From the NCBI GenBank assembly GCA_038145245.1, contig JAYQPI010000011.1, positions 1 to 21,557 of the forward strand: DNA of 21,557 nucleotides, given 5' to 3'. This DNA is from Fontibacterium sp038145245 (GTDB lineage: Bacteria; Pseudomonadota; Alphaproteobacteria; Pelagibacterales; Pelagibacteraceae). A model generated the notes under the pieces. It did no database searches, had not been told where the DNA came from, and saw only the letters and a list, made by a program, of their open reading frames with translations. Positions 15,331 to 21,557 of the stretch are shown here, one piece after another; the first letter of the stretch is position 1, and every line of letters begins with the position of its first letter. The position numbers and the translations under genes were made by a program.

Positions 15331-16257
15331 TTAATTTTTTAAATAAAAATGCAATAAAAAGTGTGGCAGTGTTAATGATGCAAGTCCAATAAAAATAATT
15401 TTTTGAATTGTATTTTCAATAAGATCAAAGTTTGAAAGAGCATACAAACATACAATTAATGCAATAAATGTAACAATAGTTAAAGGTAGAGCCTTTAACG
15501 CAAAACTTTTAATACCCTTATAAATATTAGGATTTAATTCACTTGAAATTACAATAATATTTTTGAGCGAGTGAATAAAACAAAAATATAAAGTAAATGC
15601 AGTTATTGTACTAAATAATTTAAAAATAATTATTATTAAAAAAACTTCAAAAAAAATAGAAATTAAATCTTTAGAAATAATTTTTTTTTCTATAAAGAAA
15701 TATAAATAAAAAAAAAATTGAAACAGCAAATTTGTAAACAGCATTGTGTTAATCCAATTATTTGGAATTAATGTAAATTCATTTAAAAAAAGAATTTTAT
15801 TAAAAATTTCATTTGTTTCATTAAATTTAAAAAAAAGTGGTAGTAAAATAATTAAAGAACCTTTTAAAAAAAATATTATTGATTGATATTTATTACATTT
15901 TGATAAATAAATTTCTAAATCTTCCTTCCCAAAATGAAAAGAAGAAATAATCAAAAAAAGAATTAAAGTAATTTTTGGACTTAATTGCCAAATATAAAGA
16001 ACAATTAATGCAAGCCCAATATAAGTTAAGTAGAATAGAAATTTTGAATTTTTATTTATTTTATATAATAACTTACTTGCTTTGTGACTATCGTATGCGC
16101 CATGAGATATACCAATTGTTATAATTAAGAAAAAACAAATAAAATATTTATTTATTGAAGTTAAGTTAGTTAAATTCTCAATTATGAATAAAAATATAAT
16201 TAAAATTAAAAAAAAAATATTAACTTTATTAAAATATTTTTTAATTTTTGCGTTCAT
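15331..16257 (-). CDS. blh: Beta-carotene 15,15'-dioxygenase, Brp/Blh family
   Basis: A 308-residue multi-spanning membrane enzyme that cleaves beta-carotene into two molecules of retinal, the proteorhodopsin chromophore. Family features: GISHGAYDSHKA with His52 and His58, SSFHFGKEDL with His108, FCFIHSLKNI with His229, and LPHFLLHFYL with His299 and His303, spread over about eight to nine hydrophobic segments. In Blh proteins the HSxxH motif normally supplies two iron ligands; here the second is Asn233. Last gene of the crtI-crtB-crtY-blh operon, 4 bases after crtY. Very rich in Phe, Ile, Asn and Lys. Assignment is firm by context and motifs; activity is less certain because of Asn233. Confidence 0.9.
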   Translation of the reverse strand: MNAKIKKYFNKVNIFFLILIIFLFIIENLTNLTSINKYFICFFLIITIGISHGAYDSHKASKLLYKINKNSKFLFYLTYIGLALIVLYIWQLSPKITLILFLIISSFHFGKEDLEIYLSKCNKYQSIIFFLKGSLIILLPLFFKFNETNEIFNKILFLNEFTLIPNNWINTMLFTNLLFQFFFYLYFFIEKKIISKDLISIFFEVFLIIIIFKLFSTITAFTLYFCFIHSLKNIIVISSELNPNIYKGIKSFALKALPLTIVTFIALIVCLYALSNFDLIENTIQKIIFIGLASLTLPHFLLHFYLKN

Positions 16258-16261
16258 TGAG

Positions 16262-17392
16262 TTATAAATTAAATAATTTTTTTATAAAAATTAATTTGGG
16301 CATACTTAAAATTATCTTAAAATCTTCATAAAAATTACTATTATTAGATAGAAAATTTATAATACTTTTTGTTTTATTCTTTTTGAATAAGTCCATAAAA
16401 ATATTTTGCATGTGATTTCTTTTTTCTAACAAAACTCTAATAAATATATTGTCTAAAAAATTATATTTAGGACTTAAACCAACTTTATTTATAATTTTAT
16501 TTTGCTGTATATCAGTGACAATTTGTTTGACGGATTTCTGTATACTTAAAAAAGTATAACCAGTACTTTTTCTAGTTAGATTAGCAGATGTTCCTATTGG
16601 TATTATTTTTTTAAAATTATTATTATTTTTGAAATGATGCATAGGAATTGATCCTATTTCAAAATATTTTTTTTCATAATCTTTTTGATAATTAAGATTA
16701 TTATTAATGTAATTATTTATTTCGGAAAGATAGCGTTCTACCGTAAAATTTTTATGTTCTGAGATCCATGTATTTTCAATAAAAATTTTATTCTTATTTA
16801 ATGGTAGTATATAAAAAAAATGTACCCATTCATCTTGTGGACAATTAAAATCCATTAAAATAGGACATTTTGGCAAATCCACATTTTCTTTAAATTCAAT
16901 TTCACATCCATAAAAATGTTGAAAAATCTTATTCTCAGATGTTTTTTTATTATCGAGCGAACTGTTAAATATTAAATTTGATTTAAAAATTTCATCATCA
17001 GCATGCAACTCAACTTCATTACTTTTTTCATAAATTTTATTAATAGATTTATTTAAAAAGAATTTAATATTTTTATTTGTAGATAAATTAGTTATAATTT
17101 TTTTATAAAATTTTTCACTATCAACTGACTGATACTTAAAATTCTTACAATCTAAAATAATTTCTTCGCGATTATTTTTTATAATAAATTTATCCCATTC
17201 ATTCATTAAACAATCAGTGAAAGAATGTTCTTGAATGTTCCAATAGGACCAAATTTTATCTCTTTTGAAATCTTTTCTTTTGTCAAAAATTGCACAAGTC
17301 TTATTTAAAAAAAGATTATTTTTGTTCATTTCAAAGGCTAGAGATAGGCCCGAACAACCAGCGCCAATAATAATATAATCAAATTTGTTCAT
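16262..17392 (-). CDS. crtY: Lycopene beta-cyclase
   Basis: A 376-residue flavoprotein of the CrtY/LycB family that closes both ends of lycopene to form beta-carotene. It has an N-terminal dinucleotide-binding motif IIIGAGCSGLSLA (7-19), DKIWSYWN (45-52, the family's R-T-W-x-F-W position), a FIENTW segment (204-209) and RKSTGYTF (274-281, the RxSTGY signature). The length is normal for the bacterial CrtY type. It lies 7 bases after crtB and 4 bases before blh, so its product feeds the next enzyme in the operon directly. Strongly AT-biased codon use, like the rest of the operon. Confidence 0.92.
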   Translation of the reverse strand: MNKFDYIIIGAGCSGLSLAFEMNKNNLFLNKTCAIFDKRKDFKRDKIWSYWNIQEHSFTDCLMNEWDKFIIKNNREEIILDCKNFKYQSVDSEKFYKKIITNLSTNKNIKFFLNKSINKIYEKSNEVELHADDEIFKSNLIFNSSLDNKKTSENKIFQHFYGCEIEFKENVDLPKCPILMDFNCPQDEWVHFFYILPLNKNKIFIENTWISEHKNFTVERYLSEINNYINNNLNYQKDYEKKYFEIGSIPMHHFKNNNNFKKIIPIGTSANLTRKSTGYTFLSIQKSVKQIVTDIQQNKIINKVGLSPKYNFLDNIFIRVLLEKRNHMQNIFMDLFKKNKTKSIINFLSNNSNFYEDFKIILSMPKLIFIKKLFNL

Positions 17393-17399
17393 TAATAAA

Positions 17400-18227
17400 T
17401 TACATATTTCTTTTAATAACTACAAAAATATAAAATGATTTAATTGTCATAAAAATCTTTTCATAAAAATTTAAATAAGTTCTTTTTAAAAATAATTGAT
17501 CGTAATTTGTATTAAGAATTTTTTTTCCAATATCTCTATATAGTGAACTTGCTAAGAAAATTGGAAATCGTATTTCTTTTGGTAGAAATTTAATTCCTTT
17601 ATTTCCATTATTATAATATTTATCTGCTAGTAAAATTATTTTTTTAATAGCTAAAAATAAATATTTTTTATTATAATTATTATTTATAATATCTTTAGCA
17701 TTAAGTTTTTCTTTTAAAAAATTTTTAGGTATATAAATTCTCTGTAGATGAGCATCTTTTAATACATCTCGAGAAATATTAGTTAGCTGCATTGCGATTC
17801 CTAAATTAATTGCATGTTTGATTGCCTTTGTGCTTGTTGTCTTAAAAATGTAAGCCATCATTGCACCTACTGTACCGGCTACATAATATGAATATTTTAA
17901 AAGTTGTTTGATTGTTTTTATTTTAACATTTTTAGTATCTAAATTTACTCCGTAAAACAAATCTTCAACATATTTTTTTGGAATTTTATATTTTTTTTCA
18001 ATTTTTTTAAAATTATTAATTATTGTATTATTTGATTTCGGACTTTTGTAATAATTTATAAATTTTTTAATATTATTTTTATTATCTATTTTTTCATCAA
18101 CTAGATTATCAACCACTCTGCAAAAGGCGTATAAATTTGCACAATCTTTAAAGATTTCTTTTTTTAAAAATTTTCCTGCCCAATAAAATGATTTTCCATG
18201 TTCCTTTATGTATTGTTCAGTCTTCAT
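17400..18227 (-). CDS. crtB: Phytoene synthase
   Basis: A 275-residue squalene/phytoene synthase-family enzyme that joins two geranylgeranyl diphosphates head to head into phytoene. Both Asp-rich Mg-binding motifs are present: DNLVDE (Asp40/Asp44) and RDVLKDA (Asp154/Asp158), with NISRD and LQRIYIPKNF after it. YSYYVAGTVGAMMA (113-126) is the conserved helix. It is somewhat shorter than many CrtB proteins, mainly at the C-terminus, but no motif is missing. The ATG overlaps the crtI stop (ATGA), so translation is probably coupled. No geranylgeranyl diphosphate synthase gene lies beside it. Confidence 0.94.
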   Translation of the reverse strand: MKTEQYIKEHGKSFYWAGKFLKKEIFKDCANLYAFCRVVDNLVDEKIDNKNNIKKFINYYKSPKSNNTIINNFKKIEKKYKIPKKYVEDLFYGVNLDTKNVKIKTIKQLLKYSYYVAGTVGAMMAYIFKTTSTKAIKHAINLGIAMQLTNISRDVLKDAHLQRIYIPKNFLKEKLNAKDIINNNYNKKYLFLAIKKIILLADKYYNNGNKGIKFLPKEIRFPIFLASSLYRDIGKKILNTNYDQLFLKRTYLNFYEKIFMTIKSFYIFVVIKRNM

Positions 18228-19696
18228 TTTATTCTTGGAATAATTTTTTCTAATATCTTTGCCGATGATAAAACTCCAGGAATTCCAGCACCAGGATGTG
18301 TGCCAGCACCGACAAAAAATAAACCTTTATATATTTCAGATTTATTGTGAAATCTGAAATAGGCTGACTGTGAAAACTTTGGCTGAATTGAAAAACCAGA
18401 TCCATGTAAAGTTTTAAGTTCATTTTCAAAATAATCAGGCGTTATATAAAAATCTTCTTCAATGAATTCTTCAATTTTTGGCAATAGAGTTGAACTTAGT
18501 TTTTTTATTATTATTTTTTTAAAATTTTCAGCTTCTTCTTCCCATTTAATTTTGGATAGATTATTTGGAACTGGTACTAATACATAAAAACAATCTTTAT
18601 TATCTGGAGCCATACTAGAGTCAGTTGCAGTTGGTCGATGCAAATAAAAACTTATGTCGTTATCTAAAATTTTTTGGTTAAATATTTTATTTAATAATTC
18701 TTTATAAGAATTTCCAAAATAAATAGTGTGATGTTCAATATTATTATATTTTTTTTTTGATCCAAAATAATAAACAAATAATCCCATAGAATAGTCCATA
18801 CGTTTAACTTTAGCTGTAAATAAAAAATTATTTTTTTTATTTAATAAATATTTATAAACAAATGGAGGATCGGCATTACAAACGATAATTTTTGAATTAA
18901 TAATTTTATTATTCTTAGTTATAATGCCAGACACATTTTGATTTTCTGAGGTAATTTTAATTACTTCATCATTTTTGATAACTTTAACTCCAATTTCATT
19001 CATTAATTTTTCTAATGATAAAATAATTTTTCCAGTTCCCCCTAACGCATAATGTACACCCCATTTTTTTTCTAAATATAAAATTAATGTATAAATTGAA
19101 GTTGTTGAAAATGGATTTCCTCCTATTAAAAGAGGATGTACACTAAAAATTTTTCTTAATTTTTCATTATTAATAAATTTTGAGACTAATTTATAAACAG
19201 AAAAATAACTTTTAAGAATTAATAATGATGGAATCTGTTTTAACATGAAGGTAAATTTTGAAAAGGGTTTATCTGCTAATTCTAAATAGCCTTTATTAAA
19301 TATTTTTTCGGAAAATTTTATTAGTTTTTCAAATCCTTTAATGTCAGTAGAGTCAAATTTTGATATTTCTTTTAAATTTTCTAAATGATTATTAGTGTAA
19401 TTAAATTTTGATAAGTCACTAAATATAAATTGATACCAAATCTTTAATGGAACAATTTTTACATAATCTTTTATGTCTTTTTTAAATAATGAGAATAATT
19501 CCGCTAAAAGATAAGGAGCTGTGATTACTGTTGGACCGGCATCGAAAGTGTAACCATTTTTATAAAATGTTCTAGCTCTTCCTCCTAGGTCAGAATTTTT
19601 TTCTATTAATGTAACTTCATATTTCATAGCCCTTAATCTTATGGCAGCAGCAATACCTCCAAAACCTGATCCTATTACAATAGCTCTTTCGGTCAT
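18224..19696 (-). CDS. crtI: Phytoene desaturase
   Basis: A 490-residue FAD-dependent CrtI-type desaturase that introduces four double bonds into phytoene to make lycopene. N-terminal FAD-binding sequence VIGSGFGGIAAAIRLR (7-22), LGGRAR (37-42) and FDAGPTVIT (51-59). The C-terminal signature GAGTHPGAGIPGV (463-475) is the carotenoid desaturase hallmark. Full length for the family. It is the first gene of the operon, divergent from proteorhodopsin over 144 bases, so light or growth-phase control of both could be exerted from one region. Confidence 0.95.
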   Translation of the reverse strand: MTERAIVIGSGFGGIAAAIRLRAMKYEVTLIEKNSDLGGRARTFYKNGYTFDAGPTVITAPYLLAELFSLFKKDIKDYVKIVPLKIWYQFIFSDLSKFNYTNNHLENLKEISKFDSTDIKGFEKLIKFSEKIFNKGYLELADKPFSKFTFMLKQIPSLLILKSYFSVYKLVSKFINNEKLRKIFSVHPLLIGGNPFSTTSIYTLILYLEKKWGVHYALGGTGKIILSLEKLMNEIGVKVIKNDEVIKITSENQNVSGIITKNNKIINSKIIVCNADPPFVYKYLLNKKNNFLFTAKVKRMDYSMGLFVYYFGSKKKYNNIEHHTIYFGNSYKELLNKIFNQKILDNDISFYLHRPTATDSSMAPDNKDCFYVLVPVPNNLSKIKWEEEAENFKKIIIKKLSSTLLPKIEEFIEEDFYITPDYFENELKTLHGSGFSIQPKFSQSAYFRFHNKSEIYKGLFFVGAGTHPGAGIPGVLSSAKILEKIIPRIK

Positions 19697-19840
19697 TTAT
19701 TTTTTAATATTTAATTACAGGTTGTATTATTATGAAAACACTTAAAACCAGCAATTTAATTTAGTTTAAATAGCTTTTAAATTATTCCAAATTAATTTAA
19801 TGTTTCGTCTTATAAATTAAACAAAACAAGGAAAAATTAA
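19697..19840. promoter_or_regulatory. Divergent crtI / proteorhodopsin promoter region
   Basis: This 144-base AT-rich region must carry promoters for both the crt operon (leftward) and proteorhodopsin (rightward). A TATAAA at 19811-19816 is a possible -10 for the rightward promoter but has no convincing -35. A clear Shine-Dalgarno, AAGGAA (19828-19833), sits 7 bases before the proteorhodopsin ATG; it is among the better ribosome sites in the window and fits high expression. I see no defined operator. Confidence 0.45.
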
Positions 19841-20542
19841 ATGAAAACTGCTTTATTGCAATCTAGCGATTTAACAGGAATTACATTCTGGTTAATATCG
19901 ATGGCTTTGTTAGCTACCACAGTTTTTTTCTTCATTGAGAGAAATTCAGTGAAGGCATCTTGGAGAACATCAGTTACTCTTTCAGGATTAGTAACGGGGA
20001 TAGCTTTTGTACATTATATGTATATGAGAGAAGTTTGGGTAACGACAGGAACATCTCCCACAGTGTTTAGATACATTGATTGGTTACTAACTGTTCCTTT
20101 ATTAATGGTTGAATTCTACTTCATTCTTTCTGCTGTGAAAAAAGTTTCAACAGGAATTTTCTGGAGACTATTAATTGGAACGCTAGTTATGTTAATTGGT
20201 GGTTATCTAGGTGAAGCTGGGTATATGAATATTAATGCAGGTTTTATTATCGGTATGGCTGGTTGGATCTTCATTTTATATGAAGTATTTTCCGGAGAAG
20301 CTGGTAGAGAAGCAGCAAGATTATCAGGTGCTGCTAAAGATTGTTTTGAATTCTGTAAATGGATCGTAACAATCGGTTGGTCAGTTTATCCATTAGGATA
20401 TCTTTTTGGGTATATGACAGGATCTGCAAATGAAGTTACATTAAATCTTATATATAACTTAGCTGATTTTATTAATAAAATATTATTTGGACTAGTTATT
20501 TATAAAACTGCTGCAAGTCTAACACCAGCAGGATCTAAGTAA
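19841..20542 (+). CDS. Proteorhodopsin, green-tuned proton pump
   Basis: A 233-residue seven-helix retinal protein that pumps protons out of the cell in light. Helix C reads RYIDWLLTVPLLMVE, giving Asp80 (proton acceptor, GPR Asp97), Thr84, Leu88 (GPR position 105, Leu means green absorption) and Glu91 (proton donor, GPR Glu108). His58 matches the Asp-partner His75. Helix G has NLADFINKILFG with Asp209 and the Schiff-base Lys213. The Asp-Thr-Glu set excludes the NDQ sodium-pump type. Only about 11 residues precede helix A, so there is no signal peptide; an in-frame TAA lies directly before the ATG, so the start cannot be further upstream. Codon use is less AT-extreme than the crt genes, as expected for a highly expressed gene. 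Confidence 0.97.
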   Translation: MKTALLQSSDLTGITFWLISMALLATTVFFFIERNSVKASWRTSVTLSGLVTGIAFVHYMYMREVWVTTGTSPTVFRYIDWLLTVPLLMVEFYFILSAVKKVSTGIFWRLLIGTLVMLIGGYLGEAGYMNINAGFIIGMAGWIFILYEVFSGEAGREAARLSGAAKDCFEFCKWIVTIGWSVYPLGYLFGYMTGSANEVTLNLIYNLADFINKILFGLVIYKTAASLTPAGSK

Positions 20543-20548
20543 TTAAAA

Positions 20549-21550
20549 TTAATTCTTAAAAAGGCCCTGAAGATTATCTTTAGGGCCTTTTTTATTTAAC
20601 CATAAAAATTTTTTATTTAAGATTAAATTACCATTTTTATAAAAAATTCCATTTTTGAAATCTTTTTTTAGAAAATAAGCTCCATCGAGATCAAGAAAAT
20701 TACAATATTTTGCAATTATTAACGCAGGTATGATTGATAAAGATGAACTAATCATACAACCAAGTAATATTTTTTTATTTTTTTTCCTTAAATATTTAAT
20801 AACTTCAAGACTTTTCTTTAAGCCACCAAATTTATCTAATTTTACATTTATAACTTGATAATATTTTAATATTTTATTTTTATTTTTAATGTGAAAAGAT
20901 TCATCTGCACAAAATAATATTTTTGTTTTTATATTTTTAAGTTTGTAGTCTAATCCATATTTAAGAGGCTGTTCTATAATAATTACATTTAATTTTTCGA
21001 GATCTTTAATAATTTTTTTAAGCGACCTAAAATCTAATCCTTCGTTGGCATCAATTATTATTTTTGAATTAGGACATTTTTGATTTATAAATTTTATAGT
21101 TTTTAAAATATTATTTTTATTAATTTTGACTTTAATAAGATTTATATTTTTAAATTTATGAATTATTTTCTTAAGTTTTTTTTGGTCAAATATAGGAATA
21201 GTAATTGAAGTTAGGTATTTTTTTTTTAAACAATATTCATTATTTTTATTTAGATTGAGATGTTTGTTAGCTAACTCTAATGCATTTCTTAAAGCTAAAT
21301 ATTTAATTTCATGTAGTTTATTTTTTTTTATTATTTGTAAAATTTTATCTTTATTTTTTTTTAAATATGAAAATATTTTTTTTTGGGTTTCGCCATATCT
21401 TTTGTAAGGTATACACTCTGCAAAACCACTTCTGTTATCTTCTGTAAGTTTTATTATTATTACGTCTATAAATTTTTTGGTTTCTCTTGATATTCTAAAA
21501 GAATCTTTTAAAAAAAATTTTTTTTTAACAAATTGTAATTTTAAAAACAT
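20549..21550 (-). CDS. Dipeptide epimerase (L-Ala-D/L-Glu epimerase type, enolase superfamily)
   Basis: A 333-residue member of the muconate-lactonizing subgroup of the enolase superfamily, probably epimerising L-Ala-D-Glu from recycled peptidoglycan. The catalytic lysine pair is LIKVKI (Lys140/Lys142). Metal ligands are Asp167 (IIDANEG), Glu193 (IIEQPL) and Asp216 (CADES). The second catalytic lysine is Lys240 (VKLDKFGG). GCMISSSLS (264-272) and DLDGAYFL (287-294) are characteristic of dipeptide epimerases. Complete: the ATG is at 21550-21548. Extremely Lys/Ile/Asn-rich and AT-biased. The substrate is assigned by motif only; other dipeptides are possible. Its final codons lie in the proteorhodopsin terminator hairpin. 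Confidence 0.88.
   Translation of the reverse strand: MFLKLQFVKKKFFLKDSFRISRETKKFIDVIIIKLTEDNRSGFAECIPYKRYGETQKKIFSYLKKNKDKILQIIKKNKLHEIKYLALRNALELANKHLNLNKNNEYCLKKKYLTSITIPIFDQKKLKKIIHKFKNINLIKVKINKNNILKTIKFINQKCPNSKIIIDANEGLDFRSLKKIIKDLEKLNVIIIEQPLKYGLDYKLKNIKTKILFCADESFHIKNKNKILKYYQVINVKLDKFGGLKKSLEVIKYLRKKNKKILLGCMISSSLSIIPALIIAKYCNFLDLDGAYFLKKDFKNGIFYKNGNLILNKKFLWLNKKGPKDNLQGLFKN
20558..20593. terminator. Strong intrinsic terminator after proteorhodopsin, inside the convergent gene's 3' end
   Basis: AAAAAGGCCCT (20558-20568) pairs with AGGGCCTTTTT (from 20582). The stem continues inward through a G-U pair and AAGA/TCTT to a TTA loop, about 16 bp in all. A run of T follows on the plus strand and a run of A precedes it, so it could work in both directions. 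It starts 15 bases after the proteorhodopsin stop. It also encodes the last residues (about KKGPKDNLQGLFKN) of the minus-strand epimerase. Confidence 0.9.
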
Positions 21551-21557
21551 AAATTCA

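Noticed and set aside
1..21557. CRISPR arrays, insertion sequences, phage genes or toxin-antitoxin pairs.
   Set aside because: No regularly spaced repeats, transposase or integrase motifs, or paired small toxin-like genes were seen on either strand.

Overview
The window is very AT-rich and densely packed. Many genes touch or overlap, and there is no gene-free stretch longer than about 145 bases. The gene content points to a small-genome, free-living marine alphaproteobacterium of the SAR11 / AEGEAN-169 (HIMB59-like) type: a proteorhodopsin beside a retinal and carotenoid cluster, a divergent ygfZ / dihydroorotase pair, tandem bactofilins, a nadA-nadB-nadC operon and a SemiSWEET transporter. 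This placement is inference from gene content and composition; no taxonomic search was possible.

Layout. The left edge (1-77) holds the N-terminus of an unidentified minus-strand gene. Positions 219-2603 hold a tight three-gene plus-strand unit: an SxtJ-like membrane protein, a 50-residue DUF5989/SxtK-like membrane protein and an O-carbamoyltransferase of the NodU/CmcH/SxtI family. A convergent YqhA/UPF0114 membrane protein follows (2692-3216). Then comes a plus-strand run of two bactofilins, a RhlE-like RNA helicase, an EptA-type phosphoethanolamine transferase and a SemiSWEET (3321-7519). The NAD de novo operon lies on the minus strand (7512-10975). A tRNA-Leu(GAG) is at 11058-11143, followed by ygfZ (minus) and a dihydroorotase-family gene (plus). 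A propionyl-CoA synthetase (13382-15277, minus) overlaps the dihydroorotase end to end.

The right third is a phototrophy module. crtI, crtB, crtY and blh run as one minus-strand operon (19696 down to 15331) that could make retinal from phytoene precursors via beta-carotene. Divergently, across a 144-base intergenic region, lies a green-tuned proton-pumping proteorhodopsin (19841-20542). It ends in a strong hairpin terminator that is also the 3' coding end of the convergent dipeptide epimerase (20549-21550). No crtE, idi or crtZ is present in the window.

Points most worth following up: the SxtI/J/K-like carbamoylation triad, whose substrate is unknown; replaced conserved active-site residues in Blh (His to Asn), NadC (His to Asn) and the dihydroorotase (His to Gln); a proteorhodopsin without a signal peptide; and the terminator embedded in coding sequence.
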